From positions 248,001-312,000 of the forward strand of contig NZ_BMYU01000004.1 in the NCBI RefSeq assembly GCF_014652435.1: a stretch of 64,000 nt of DNA. The letters are read 5' to 3'. The stretch's first letter is position 1. The number at the start of each line of letters is the position of its first letter. This DNA is from Cognatundibacterium squillarum (GTDB lineage: Bacteria; Pseudomonadota; Gammaproteobacteria; Burkholderiales; Burkholderiaceae_D). Below are positions 1-8,929 of the stretch, one piece after another. The position numbers and the translations under genes are program-made. The notes beneath the pieces are model-generated. The model was not told where the DNA came from, ran no database searches, and was given only the letters and a program-made list of their open reading frames with translations.

Positions 1-1206
1 CGCCACCAGTGTGACCTTGTACGCGTTCTCGACCATTTTGTAGATACTGGATTCGGTGTTCATGGCAAACATGGTTACAACTGCCGTAAATACAAGCACC
101 ACAACCCGCATCATGAACAGAAACTGCTTATCACTTTGCTTAGGAAAGAAGGGTTTCAGGATATTTTCAGTAAAGGTGACCGATGGCGCGAGCAGGGTTG
201 CACTGGCGCAGCTTTTGATCGCAGACAGCAAAGCACCGAAGAACATGACCTGCGCCAGCATCGGGACTTTGGTCATAATCAGCGTCGGCAGAATCAGCTG
301 AGAATCTTTATCCAGCAATTCAGCGACCATGGCCGGATCAATCAGCGTCGCAGAATACGCCAGAAACATCGGGATAAATGCAAAGCCGAAGTACAGCAAA
401 CCGCCCAGTACCGATGCACGACCGGCAATCTTTTCGTTGGCAGACGACGCCACACGCTGGAAAACGTCCTGCTGCGGAATCGAGCCCAGCATCATGGTAA
501 TCCACGCGGCAAAGAACCAGATCATTTCCCTCGCCTCGGGCTTCGGCCAGAACTCAAACTTACCGGCATTCGCTGCATGTTCGATCACCATACCCGCACC
601 ACCAACCATGCCGGACACTTCCCAGCCGATATAGAACATACCGACGACAATGATGATCATCTGCAGGAAGTCAGTAATCGCTACCGACCACATACCGCCC
701 ATCAGCGTATAGACGAGCACACTGGCAGCACCGATAATCATGCCGACGTTCATTGTGATGTAGCCACCGGAAACAACGTTAAACACCAGTCCCAGCGCCT
801 TAATCTGCGCAGCTACCCAGCCAAGATAAGAAATCACAATACAAATTGTGACCAGCACTTCCACCAGCCGCCCGTATTTGTTACGGAAGTAGTCACCGAT
901 AGTCAGCAGATTCATGCGGTACAGCGGACGTGCAAAAAACAAACCGACCAGCACCAGGCACAACGATGAGCCGAAAGGATCTGCCACCACGCCGCGCAAG
1001 CCTTCTTTGACGAAAGTGGAAGAAATACCAAGCACTGCTTCTGATCCGAACCAGGTCGCAAACACCGTGGCTGTCACGACATACATAGGCAGGGAACGGC
1101 CTGCAACGGCAAAGTCTTTGGAGTTATTGACGTAACGCGCCGCGTATAGGCCGATGCCTACCGAGATAACCCAGTAAAGAATGACAAACCAGATAAGAGT
1201 GTTCAT
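1..1206 (-). CDS. Sodium:solute symporter (SSS family), C-terminus beyond window
   Basis: Integral membrane protein expected to couple sodium uptake to import of a small solute; the substrate cannot be told. 402 codons are visible from the ATG at 1206, and the reading frame stays open to the window edge, so the C-terminal part is missing. The translation is a run of hydrophobic helices. Residues 170-180 (GGMWSVAITDF) match the family signature GGMxAVxxTD that precedes a membrane helix, and a conserved-looking helix start with ATWFGSE lies near residue 50. It follows the M28 peptidase gene on the same strand after about 230 bases that contain a hairpin with a T run, so it is probably transcribed separately or attenuated. 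Family assignment is secure; specificity (proline, pantothenate, acetate or other) is open. Confidence 0.9.
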   Translation of the reverse strand, partial: MNTLIWFVILYWVISVGIGLYAARYVNNSKDFAVAGRSLPMYVVTATVFATWFGSEAVLGISSTFVKEGLRGVVADPFGSSLCLVLVGLFFARPLYRMNLLTIGDYFRNKYGRLVEVLVTICIVISYLGWVAAQIKALGLVFNVVSGGYITMNVGMIIGAASVLVYTLMGGMWSVAITDFLQMIIIVVGMFYIGWEVSGMVGGAGMVIEHAANAGKFEFWPKPEAREMIWFFAAWITMMLGSIPQQDVFQRVASSANEKIAGRASVLGGLLYFGFAFIPMFLAYSATLIDPAMVAELLDKDSQLILPTLIMTKVPMLAQVMFFGALLSAIKSCASATLLAPSVTFTENILKPFFPKQSDKQFLFMMRVVVLVFTAVVTMFAMNTESSIYKMVENAYKVTLVA

Positions 1207-1231
1207 GAAAATGGAATATCAAAAAATCAAT

Positions 1232-1262
1232 AAAAAGCCCGCTTTTCGGTTGCGGGCATTAT
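1232..1262 (-). terminator. Rho-independent terminator after the M28 peptidase gene
   Basis: On the minus strand, arms GCCCGC and GCGGGC enclose a short loop and are followed by a run of five T. It lies downstream of the peptidase gene and about 25 bases upstream of the symporter start, so it either ends peptidase transcription or attenuates read-through into the symporter. Confidence 0.6.
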
Positions 1263-1437
1263 AGACTGAGTTATCCGCCGGACTTCCCTGAAATTCGCGG
1301 AATTTGTCGCAGAATTGTCGTAATTAGGCCGGAATTTCTAATACTGAATGCAAAGCACTGCGTGCAGGTAACTCCGGCTGCAAAATCATTCTGAAATATC
1401 TATTCTTTTTCACAAAATTCTTGTTCAGCTTGTCTGA

Positions 1438-2424
1438 CTAATGTGTTGCAGCAGCACTCCCAGCAGCAGCGACCGGTGACTGACGTACCGGCAAACTGCT
1501 CAGACGCTGGTCAGCCTGACGTAAAGCCTGCTCGATCAGATTAATCACTGCCATAAAACGTGCGGGCTGGATTTTCTCCGCGACATCTCCCGGCTGGTGG
1601 TAATCCGCATGATCTTCCACACCGAAGTACAGGAAAGGAATACCGGCACGATGAAACGCGAAATGATCAGACTGGCTGGTCCAGTCATCCTGTCCGGTTC
1701 CCGGCAAATCATGCCCCGCGATCAGACGCAATGCAGGATTGGCAGGAATTGCCTGCACAACGTCTTTCAAAGCCTGCGTATGGTGAGTACCCGCTACATA
1801 TAACTCATCTTTATCTGCACGCCCTACCATATCCAGATTGATATTCAGTGCAGTCTGACGTATCAGTTCGGGGTTATCTTTCACAAACATATGTGAGCCA
1901 CGCAAACCCATTTCTTCTGCATCGAAAAAAGCCAGCACCACAGGGTGCTGTGCAGGTGTCTGCTTCAGACGCGCAGCGATTTCCAGCGATGCGGCAACAC
2001 CGGAAGCATTGTCATCCGCACCAAAGAATATTCTTTCATGATGAGCGCCCAGATGATCGTAGTGCGCACTGAGCACAATAAGCTGCTGATCTGCTGGCAA
2101 GGGTGACAAACACGCCAGCACATTGGTTCCGGTCAGTTGCTGACCATTCGCCTGAAACTGAAATCGCTGTTCCCACTGTTCACCGCAAGGTTTCCAGCCA
2201 GCCTCGCTTAAACGCGAGATCAGATACTGACGCGCCAGTTCACTGCCGGCGCTGCCCGTCTTGCGACCAGCCATTTGCAGCGATGACAAATGATACAAGT
2301 CCCGCATCGCAGGGGTTTGCTGTTGCTCCGCTACTTCCTGCGCAGAAACAGACAGACTCCCCGTGAATAAACATAAGCCGAAAAACAAACTGCGTAACTG
2401 ATTACCTTGCCCTGCACCGTACAT
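1438..2424 (-). CDS. Secreted M28-family zinc aminopeptidase
   Basis: Predicted exported metallo-aminopeptidase, 328 residues. Residues 1-29 form a signal peptide (hydrophobic run ending at a SVSAQ-type cleavage site). The co-catalytic di-zinc ligands of clan MH are visible in order: HYDHLG (His121, Asp123), GADDN (Asp137/138), the general-base pair in FFDAEE (Glu170/171), LDMVG (Asp198) and a C-terminal SDH followed by a HADYH stretch. All catalytic positions appear intact, so it should be active in the periplasm or outside the cell. Length fits single-domain M28 peptidases. It sits between the cobalamin operon and the symporter on the same strand, with about 107 bases separating it from the operon's last gene. 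Substrate is not deducible; glutaminyl-peptide cyclase-like relatives share the fold but the HxD/DE/EE set here suits a peptidase better. Confidence 0.88.
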   Translation of the reverse strand: MYGAGQGNQLRSLFFGLCLFTGSLSVSAQEVAEQQQTPAMRDLYHLSSLQMAGRKTGSAGSELARQYLISRLSEAGWKPCGEQWEQRFQFQANGQQLTGTNVLACLSPLPADQQLIVLSAHYDHLGAHHERIFFGADDNASGVAASLEIAARLKQTPAQHPVVLAFFDAEEMGLRGSHMFVKDNPELIRQTALNINLDMVGRADKDELYVAGTHHTQALKDVVQAIPANPALRLIAGHDLPGTGQDDWTSQSDHFAFHRAGIPFLYFGVEDHADYHQPGDVAEKIQPARFMAVINLIEQALRQADQRLSSLPVRQSPVAAAGSAAATH

Positions 2425-2531
2425 TGCTGATCTCCGATGTTTGCAAAATGTAAAATGTAGCAGTAAAACGGCACATTCGCACCACCCCGGGTGAACACAA
2501 CTACCCGGAAGGCAACACCGGATTCAGTGAC

Positions 2532-2894
2532 TCACAGCGCAGGTCCCCGGTGGAAAATCAACTCTTCAACCGGTTCGCCATTACACAAATGCTGGTCAAT
2601 AATTTTATCCATATTGCTGTCAGTCACGTTGTAGTACCAGATGCCATCCGGTTGCACACACATCACCGGTCCGCCCTTGCATGCCGCAAAGCAACTGACG
2701 CGGCTGCGCTTGACCCGTAATTCGCCCTCGTTCAGTCCAGCCGCTTTAAATTTTTCTCCGAGACTATCAAATAATTGCTGCGACTCACCATCCTGTGTGC
2801 AACGCGTACCGGTACAAACCAGTAAATGCCGGCGATAACTGCCGATCTTCGGTTTCACAACTTCCGCGCTCAATTCGCTTTTTTCATCACTCAT
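2532..2894 (-). CDS. Thioredoxin-like [2Fe-2S] ferredoxin of the cobalamin operon
   Basis: 120-residue soluble iron-sulfur protein. Cysteines 27 and 32 (C-x4-C) and 68 and 72 (C-x3-C) give the ligand pattern of thioredoxin-fold [2Fe-2S] ferredoxins, the family also found as an NADH dehydrogenase subunit and as stand-alone (2Fe-2S) proteins. It is the last gene of the cobalamin operon, 11 bases after cobJ, with a good AAGGAA ribosome-binding site. By context it may supply electrons to a corrin-ring step such as ring contraction or precorrin-6A reduction; that role is inference, since this family has no catalytic pocket of its own. No transmembrane segment or signal peptide is seen. Confidence 0.82.
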   Translation of the reverse strand: MSDEKSELSAEVVKPKIGSYRRHLLVCTGTRCTQDGESQQLFDSLGEKFKAAGLNEGELRVKRSRVSCFAACKGGPVMCVQPDGIWYYNVTDSNMDKIIDQHLCNGEPVEELIFHRGPAL

Positions 2895-2905
2895 CGCTGC
2901 ATTCC

Positions 2906-3925
2906 TTATTCCGCACTATTTGCAGCGGAGTCATCCGCCGCCGCTTCAGATAATTCCGGCACAGGCATCTCCTGCACTCTTTTCAGATAGCTGAGCGGCA
3001 AACCATATTCGGCAGCGAGATCAGAACAGCTTGCGCCTGCTGCAAACTGCGCTTGTACCTGCGCTACCCAGCCGTTTAATCCGGTACTCAGTGAGCGGCC
3101 AGCTTTTTCACCATCTATGGTAGAACCGTCTTCCATCGCATACTTATTCGCATAGCCGCGTGGTGTCACCATCAGTCCATGACGCACAAAAGTATTACTG
3201 TTACCAATCAAAACCGTGCTCAGCATACCGATATCGCATTCCGCCATCGCTGCCAGCGTGGTCATTTCAATCCGCTGTTTAGGGCGGTAAGCGGATTTGA
3301 CAATCGCGACCGGTGTTTCCGGTGCGCGGTAATGCAGAAAAATTGCCTGTGCTTCCAGAATTTGCTGAGTGCGGCGTCCGCTCTTAGGGTTATACAAACC
3401 ACACACAAAATCTGCGCTGGCCGCCGCATGCAAACGACGCGCAATCACTGGCCACGGTGTTAATAAATCTGATAAAGAAATCGAGCAGAAATCATGCGTC
3501 AGCGGCGCGCCCACCAGCGATGCACAGGTATTCAGTGCCGTTGCACCGGGCACGATCTCCAGTTCAATATCACTGTCCGGTGTCCAGCCAGCCTGAAATA
3601 ACACCTCAAAGGTCGGCCCTGCCATCCCGTACACGCCTGCATCACCGGAAGAAATCAATGCAACTTTTTTCCCCTGTTGTGCCAGTTCCAGCGCATGAAT
3701 TGCACGATCCAGTTCTTCGGTCATGGATTTACGGACAATTTCCTTGCCCTCAATCAGCTCCGCTACCAGTTTGATATAGGTTACATAACCAATCACACTG
3801 TCTGCCTCAGCAATGACTTCTCTTGCACGCCGTGTCATGTGTGCCTGATTACCCGGCCCGATACCGACCAGCGAAATCTTTCCACGACCGCCGGTGTTTG
3901 TTAACCTTGATATTGTTTCACTCAT
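2906..3925 (-). CDS. cobJ: Precorrin-3B / cobalt-factor III C17-methyltransferase
   Basis: SAM-dependent methyltransferase acting at C17 during ring contraction in corrin synthesis (CobJ in the late-cobalt route, CbiH in the early-cobalt route; the operon suggests CbiH chemistry). The tetrapyrrole methylase fold is shown by SLVGIGPG near residue 20 and SSGDAGVYGMAGP near residue 95. At 339 residues it is longer than the usual 240-250: after the catalytic domain it carries about 70 extra residues ending in an alanine- and aspartate-rich tail. The ATG at 3925 overlaps the stop of the upstream cbiG C-terminal gene by eight bases, indicating translational coupling. The extension resembles a small helical domain and its function is unknown to me. 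Confidence 0.92.
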   Translation of the reverse strand: MSETISRLTNTGGRGKISLVGIGPGNQAHMTRRAREVIAEADSVIGYVTYIKLVAELIEGKEIVRKSMTEELDRAIHALELAQQGKKVALISSGDAGVYGMAGPTFEVLFQAGWTPDSDIELEIVPGATALNTCASLVGAPLTHDFCSISLSDLLTPWPVIARRLHAAASADFVCGLYNPKSGRRTQQILEAQAIFLHYRAPETPVAIVKSAYRPKQRIEMTTLAAMAECDIGMLSTVLIGNSNTFVRHGLMVTPRGYANKYAMEDGSTIDGEKAGRSLSTGLNGWVAQVQAQFAAGASCSDLAAEYGLPLSYLKRVQEMPVPELSEAAADDSAANSAE

Positions 3926-4334
3926 CTGTTTGATCTTCCGCTATCGAAATCGTGACGTTCTTACCATCCTCGCCACAGAATTTCAGTTTCTCTACGAGCA
4001 GTGCCGGTGCGCTGCTGCCATGCTGAAAACCTGCTGTTAGTAAAGCTGCTGCTTCTGATACCGAAGGCGTACCCATAAATTTCAACACTGTCGCGGATGG
4101 CTGCCGTACCGGTACTTTTGCCAGTTCCTGCGCCGGATAAACAATAAAAGGCACCTTCAGGCGTTGCACCAGATGCAGAATCGCGGTCTCATCCGACTTC
4201 TTATCAATACTGGCAATATGACGAATCTGAGGCAATGCAGCACCGCACTGCATCAGCGCCAGATTCAGTCCTGTGAACAGGGTTTCCTCAGAAACATCAC
4301 GATCACAACCAATCCCCACACTGAGAAATTTCAT
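3918..4334 (-). CDS. CbiG C-terminal domain / CobE-like protein
   Basis: 138-residue stand-alone version of the C-terminal domain of CbiG, the enzyme that opens the delta-lactone of cobalt-precorrin-5A; the same domain alone is called CobE in the late-cobalt pathway. Recognisable motifs are SVGIGCDRD at the N-terminus, SIDKKSDE near residue 45 and PSVSEAAAL near residue 90. Its ATG overlaps the stop of the upstream gene encoding the CbiG N-terminal part (ATGA, 4331-4334), so the two halves are made together and presumably act as a complex. No sign of a frameshift: both halves have their own start, and the downstream frame does not continue the upstream one. Confidence 0.85.
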   Translation of the reverse strand: MKFLSVGIGCDRDVSEETLFTGLNLALMQCGAALPQIRHIASIDKKSDETAILHLVQRLKVPFIVYPAQELAKVPVRQPSATVLKFMGTPSVSEAAALLTAGFQHGSSAPALLVEKLKFCGEDGKNVTISIAEDQTDE

Positions 4335-5092
4335 CTCTGCCCCTCAGGCGGACGATAGACCACCAGACGGTCACGCAGGGTTTCCCACATTTGTGCGGGG
4401 ATATCCTGACGGGTAATCCACAGTACGGATCGGTATTTCTGCAAATCCACAGCGTTGAAATCGCTGAAACGATGAATATTTTCCGGCAATGGGTTCGGAC
4501 GTTTCCACCAGTCAGGGCTGCCTGCATCCTGCACCACTGCGATCAGTTCGCCATTCACTACATCTGCAGATACACGGGTAATATGAATTTTCGGCGCGAT
4601 AACTTCCCAGCCCAGTTCACGACCGAGAATATCCACAGGAATCGTTTTTCCGACATCCGATGCAGTTGTCAGTACAGCCTGCGCCCCCATCAGATGCGCC
4701 AGATGTTCTGCCCATGCATTCGCACCGCCAACATGACCGGACAATACCGGAATCACGAACTGACCCGCATCATCCACCACAATAATGCCTGGGTCTTCAT
4801 CCTTGCTGCGCAGTAAAGGCGCGATCAGGCGTACGACGGCTCCCAGCGAAACAAAGAAAATAATCTGATCAAAATCTGTAAATAAAGCCTGCATCTGATC
4901 GCGCAAAGCACCGCTGTACACTATGCTGCGTTCAGAAAATGCCTGCACCTGTGCCGCGAATTTATCGCTGACCAGAATCCGTGCGTCCGGCAATTCCGGT
5001 GCGATGGCAGTCAGTTGTTGTACGCCGTGTTTTGTAATGCCTACCAAAACAACTCTGGCTTGCTGCGACTGCGGTAAATGTTCAGTTTTCAA
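4331..5092 (-). CDS. cbiG: Cobalt-precorrin-5A hydrolase, CbiG N-terminal and middle domains
   Basis: Hydrolase that opens the ring-A delta-lactone of cobalt-precorrin-5A with loss of acetaldehyde, here encoded without the C-terminal domain, which follows as a separate gene. The core motifs KDEDPGIIVVDDAG and VIPVLSGHVGGAN and the later TTASD are clear. I place the start at a TTG at 5092 rather than at the longer frame beginning at 5140: AGGAG lies seven bases upstream of this TTG, and homology-like sequence begins shortly after it. This gives 253 residues and an eleven-base overlap with the end of cobI. The presence of CbiG supports the cobalt-early pathway. Confidence 0.87.
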   Translation of the reverse strand: MKTEHLPQSQQARVVLVGITKHGVQQLTAIAPELPDARILVSDKFAAQVQAFSERSIVYSGALRDQMQALFTDFDQIIFFVSLGAVVRLIAPLLRSKDEDPGIIVVDDAGQFVIPVLSGHVGGANAWAEHLAHLMGAQAVLTTASDVGKTIPVDILGRELGWEVIAPKIHITRVSADVVNGELIAVVQDAGSPDWWKRPNPLPENIHRFSDFNAVDLQKYRSVLWITRQDIPAQMWETLRDRLVVYRPPEGQR

Positions 5093-5861
5093 GTACAGGC
5101 TCCTGCGTTTTCTTTTTACAGCCGCGTACCATTTCACCACGCTGCCGGTGCGGGTTGCGGACGATCATGAGGGATAAATAATTGACTTTTTCGCCGCGCA
5201 GCGACAGCACATCGTGGACGATACGCTCTTCCGGCGCACCGGCTTTTTCGATAAATCGCGCGTACTGTGCAATATCATGCGCTTCCAGCAGATTCAGAAT
5301 ATCGTCCAGCAGCGGCTTTACTTTCATCAGCACCAGTGTGTCGAAGTCGCGCAGCATGCGCGCAATTGCGCTGGTGCCATAAGCAGCAGGAACAATCGCA
5401 ATCGTGTCATCCTGCTCTGACAAAGGGATTTGCAGGGTTGCACACGCTGCATTGAATGCATTCACACCGGCGATGACTTGCGTTTGCAGATGCGGTGCAA
5501 TCGCGTTCAGTGTACGTCCCAGATAGATATAACTGGCATAGGTTGAGGCATCGCCTTCCACCAGAAACAGGACATCGCGGCCGCTTTCCAGCATTTGCTG
5601 CACCTGTTGCGCGGCACGCAGCCAGTGTTTCGCCAGAATTTCCGTGTCATGCGTCATCGGAAACAGCAAAGCCTGATGCTGATCCGGCATTTGCAAACCT
5701 GCACGCTGCGCAATCAACAGTGCATAACTGTCTTTTTTTAAACTCCGTACAGGATAGGTCCAGATCGTATCCTGACGAGATAACTGTTCCCAGGCATGAC
5801 GGGTAATCAAACCCGGATCTCCGGGCCCCATCGATACTGCAATCAGGCGTCCGTGCTGCAT
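5082..5861 (-). CDS. cobI: Precorrin-2 / cobalt-factor II C20-methyltransferase
   Basis: Tetrapyrrole methylase adding a methyl group at C20 (CobI/CbiL). Seen directly: SMGPGDPGLITRHA at the N-terminus (SAM/tetrapyrrole site), FLVEGDASTYASY near residue 95, and VIAGVNAFNAACA near residue 130, all typical of the C20 enzyme. About 259 residues, normal for the family. Two adjacent ATG codons (5864 and 5861) lie just after GGAGG; the second has the better spacing (four bases), so I use it. The first would overlap the cobL stop as ATGA. Translational coupling to cobL is likely either way. Confidence 0.92.
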   Translation of the reverse strand: MQHGRLIAVSMGPGDPGLITRHAWEQLSRQDTIWTYPVRSLKKDSYALLIAQRAGLQMPDQHQALLFPMTHDTEILAKHWLRAAQQVQQMLESGRDVLFLVEGDASTYASYIYLGRTLNAIAPHLQTQVIAGVNAFNAACATLQIPLSEQDDTIAIVPAAYGTSAIARMLRDFDTLVLMKVKPLLDDILNLLEAHDIAQYARFIEKAGAPEERIVHDVLSLRGEKVNYLSLMIVRNPHRQRGEMVRGCKKKTQEPVLEN

Positions 5862-7165
5862 CATGCCTCCTTTGCTGCACAAACCAGCCACACCGGATTT
5901 TCCGCCGCCATTCTGTGCATATCGAGTATGGGTTTAGAGCGTGAAGCCTGTAACATCAGCACATCCCATTCGCAACCCGATTCGCTTAAAACGCCGGTTG
6001 CTGCTGCCAGATTTTCCAGTGTGACGAAATTCATGACCAGTCTGCCACCCGGCCGCAGTTTCTCCAGGCAGAGATGGATCAGCTGCGCTAGCTCGCCGCC
6101 GGAACCACCAATGAACACCGCATCCGGTGATGGCCAGTCGCTAAGCCCTTCCGGTGCTTTGCTGTGGATTAAACTGTAATTGGACACAGCTGCAGTGCGC
6201 CAGTTTGCGTTCGCGATTTCAACATCTGCAGCATTCTTTTCAACTGCATAGACGTGACCGTTCCGGCATAAACGCGCCGCTTCCAGTCCTACCGAACCTG
6301 AACCTGTACCGATATCCCAGACGATACTGTCTGTGCGTAACTGCATTCTTGCCAGCGATACGGCACGGACTTCCTGCTTGGTGATTAAGCCTTTTTCCGG
6401 TTGTCTTTGCTGATACGCCAGATCCGGCAAACCAAACATCACCGTTTCCTGTTTTTGTTCCGAGCGCCACAGCAGCATCACATTCGGCTCAGCAAACTGC
6501 ATCTGCGCTGCTTCAGCGACGGACAATTCGCTGTAAACCTGCTCATCCGGCAGACACAGGTGCTCGCAAACTGCAATGTGCCAACCATCCTGCATGCCTT
6601 CCGCCAGCATCATGCGTGCGATACGATCAGGAGAATTTTGCGGGCTGGTCAGTACCGCCAGCCGCGCTGCCTGCCGCATTTGCTGCAGTAATCCATACAT
6701 GCCATGCCGTGCATCACTGCCGCGTTGCCACTCACCGGCATCGCGACTGTGTACAGAACACAACTTCATTTCCTGCCACGGCATTCCCAGTCGCGCACAA
6801 GCCAGCTGTATCGTGGAAACATTCGGTATCACTTCCAGTGCATCAACACACAGATGCGCTGCCAGATAACCGGCAATGCCATACATCAGCGGATCGCCGG
6901 TTGCCAGCACAACGACACGCATGTCATCAGCCAAAGCGACACGTATAAATTCCGGTACCGCAGTCAGCGCGCCTTTCAGCGGACGCCGGATCGCTTGTGC
7001 TGACATCAAATCATCAAACAATGCCAGCGTACGTTCCGCACCGATGACCACATCAGCCTGCGCCAGATGCTGTAACGCGATTTCGCTGAGGCTGGCTTTG
7101 CCATCATCCAGCACACCGATAATGCGGCAGCGTGGAATGGCTTTCCTGTTGGTTAAATCATTCAT
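5861..7165 (-). CDS. cobL: Precorrin-6Y C5,15-methyltransferase (decarboxylating), CbiE-CbiT fusion
   Basis: Bifunctional corrin-ring enzyme: the N-terminal CbiE domain (about residues 10-210) methylates C5 and the C-terminal CbiT domain (about 240-430) methylates C15 and decarboxylates the C12 side chain. CbiE features include IIGVLDDG and VVLATGDPLMYG near residue 90. CbiT shows the class I methyltransferase motif VWDIGTGSGSVGLEAA near residue 290 and FIGGSGGEL near 350. 434 residues matches fused CobL proteins. Its ATG overlaps the cbiD stop (ATGA at 7162-7165), so the operon is translated as a coupled chain here. Confidence 0.94.
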   Translation of the reverse strand: MNDLTNRKAIPRCRIIGVLDDGKASLSEIALQHLAQADVVIGAERTLALFDDLMSAQAIRRPLKGALTAVPEFIRVALADDMRVVVLATGDPLMYGIAGYLAAHLCVDALEVIPNVSTIQLACARLGMPWQEMKLCSVHSRDAGEWQRGSDARHGMYGLLQQMRQAARLAVLTSPQNSPDRIARMMLAEGMQDGWHIAVCEHLCLPDEQVYSELSVAEAAQMQFAEPNVMLLWRSEQKQETVMFGLPDLAYQQRQPEKGLITKQEVRAVSLARMQLRTDSIVWDIGTGSGSVGLEAARLCRNGHVYAVEKNAADVEIANANWRTAAVSNYSLIHSKAPEGLSDWPSPDAVFIGGSGGELAQLIHLCLEKLRPGGRLVMNFVTLENLAAATGVLSESGCEWDVLMLQASRSKPILDMHRMAAENPVWLVCAAKEA

Positions 7166-8259
7166 GCCGATGCGGCCTCCGTTATTTTGTTACCGTCAAA
7201 GTCGCACACCATGACGCGTAAAGAGAATTGACCGGGGTAGCGGTTTTCCAGTGTGGATATCACCCGTTTTGCTAACAGATGATGAAAGGCGGCTCCCATG
7301 CCCAGTGCATCCATGCGTTCACCTGCATAACGTGCAGTTTCTGCTGCTGCGATATCTGCGCAAACGTCCTCTGGCGTACCAAGTTCTGCTGCCAGTTGCG
7401 CCAGTAATCCGGTATCCACTTCGGCGCGTCCCGCATGGGTGATTTCTTCACCCTGCGCAATCTTGGTCAGCTTACCTATCATGCCGCCGATCACGACATG
7501 GCGAATGCCGTGCCGCTGCGCTGCGCTCATCGCATAACGCAAAAAATCACCCATCTGCACAAAACTCGCAGTTGGCAAATGCGGCAGTTCCGTCATCACA
7601 AATTTTTCCGTACGGCCACCGGTCGTCAGCACCACGGTGGATAAACCCAGCGTCGCGGCTACCTGAACGCCCTGCACCACACTGGCGCGGTAAGCCGCAG
7701 TGGAATACGGCCGCACAATACCCGTGGTGCCGAGTATTGAAATACCGCCCAGAATGCCAAGTCGCGCATTCAGGGTTTTCTTTGCCATTTCTTCGCCCTG
7801 TGGTACAGAAATCGTGACGCGCACACCGCACTCGTCCAGCACGGGTGCAAGCACAGCCCTGACATTCTCAATAATATTTTTACGCGGTACAGGGTTAATC
7901 GCCGGCCCGCCGACATCCAGTCCCAGACCAGGCATGGTCACAACACCGACGCCGGCGCCACCGCATAATTCCACCTTGCCCGGTGCGTCAGGCAGCCATT
8001 CAAGATCCGCAGTTAATCTGGCTTTATCGGTACAGTCGGGATCATCGCCGGCATCTTTGATCACCACAGCGCGTGCCTTTTTTCCATCGGCGTATGCATC
8101 CGTGACCTCAAAACAGACTTGCTGCCCGTTGGGCAATAGACAATCCACCTTCTGCGGAACCTGCCCCTGCAGCAAACCCATCGCCGCAGCGCGGGCCGCT
8201 GCGGCTGAGCATGCACCGGTGGTAAAACCGGTGCGGGTGCCGCGTGCTTCTCTTTTCAT
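7162..8259 (-). CDS. cbiD: Cobalt-precorrin-5B C1-methyltransferase
   Basis: Transfers a methyl group to C1 in the cobalt-early route; its presence is one of the clearest markers that the operon is the anaerobic-type pathway. The hallmark TGFTTGACSAAAARAA lies at the N-terminus, followed by a glycine-rich GGAGVG motif and the family's typical GTTGIV segment. The frame is open further upstream to 8352, but the ATG at 8259 is the proper start: it overlaps the cobH stop as ATGA and the extra upstream residues look unlike the family. This gives 365 residues, as usual for CbiD. Confidence 0.94.
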   Translation of the reverse strand: MKREARGTRTGFTTGACSAAAARAAAMGLLQGQVPQKVDCLLPNGQQVCFEVTDAYADGKKARAVVIKDAGDDPDCTDKARLTADLEWLPDAPGKVELCGGAGVGVVTMPGLGLDVGGPAINPVPRKNIIENVRAVLAPVLDECGVRVTISVPQGEEMAKKTLNARLGILGGISILGTTGIVRPYSTAAYRASVVQGVQVAATLGLSTVVLTTGGRTEKFVMTELPHLPTASFVQMGDFLRYAMSAAQRHGIRHVVIGGMIGKLTKIAQGEEITHAGRAEVDTGLLAQLAAELGTPEDVCADIAAAETARYAGERMDALGMGAAFHHLLAKRVISTLENRYPGQFSLRVMVCDFDGNKITEAASA

Positions 8260-8921
8260 TGACGCTGTTCCGCTTCCGCCAGTCCCAGCAAAGCGTGAAT
8301 TGCCGCAACCACCAGTGTGGAACCGCCTTTGCGTCCCTGAATCACAATCCACGGCACTTCGCCTACCGTTTCCATCAGTGCTTTAGATTCTGCCGCTGAG
8401 ACAAAGCCAACCGGAAATCCAACTACCAGTGCGGGTCTGACGCCCTCTTCGCGAATCAGTCGTAGCAGTTCTATCAGTGCAGTCGGCGCATTACCGATGC
8501 CGACAATGGCACCGTGCAGCAAACCAAGCCGGTGTGCTTTTCGCATCGCCTGTACAGCGCGGGTTGTATCCTGCGCTTTGGCGTCACGGATCACATCCTC
8601 ATCCGAAATAAACTGATGCGTACTCAGGCCAAAATGCTGTAAACGTGGTTTAGACAAGCCGACACAAATCATTTCCACATCTGCCACGACAGGCGTATCG
8701 CCTTTCAGAATGGCGTGCATCGCGCTGCGAATGGCATCCGGATGAAACGCCGTCAGATGCTGAAAATCAAAATCCGCATTCGCATGAATCATGCGCCGTA
8801 CCACTGCCCACTGCGCAGCGTCATAACTGTGCGCACCGGCTTCCTGATCAATGATTGCGAATGAATCATGTTCGATTGCACGTCCGGCAGCGGTCAGCTG
8901 TTCGGTAAACACATTACTCAT
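8256..8921 (-). CDS. cobH: Precorrin-8X methylmutase
   Basis: Catalyses migration of the C11 methyl group to C12, giving (cobalt-)hydrogenobyrinic/cobyrinic acid (CobH/CbiC). 221 residues, standard length. The catalytic histidine lies in RRMIHANADFD near residue 45, and VVGFPVGFVSAAESK near residue 180 is the other strongly conserved stretch. Start ATG at 8921, eight bases after the cbiX stop, preceded by GAGGTG. Its stop overlaps the cbiD start. No transmembrane segments. Confidence 0.94.
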   Translation of the reverse strand: MSNVFTEQLTAAGRAIEHDSFAIIDQEAGAHSYDAAQWAVVRRMIHANADFDFQHLTAFHPDAIRSAMHAILKGDTPVVADVEMICVGLSKPRLQHFGLSTHQFISDEDVIRDAKAQDTTRAVQAMRKAHRLGLLHGAIVGIGNAPTALIELLRLIREEGVRPALVVGFPVGFVSAAESKALMETVGEVPWIVIQGRKGGSTLVVAAIHALLGLAEAEQRQ

Positions 8922-8929
8922 CGTGCACC

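Noticed and set aside
136..969. 277-codon plus-strand frame opposite the symporter
   Set aside because: Composition dominated by Arg, His and Gln, and the minus strand encodes a clear SSS transporter.
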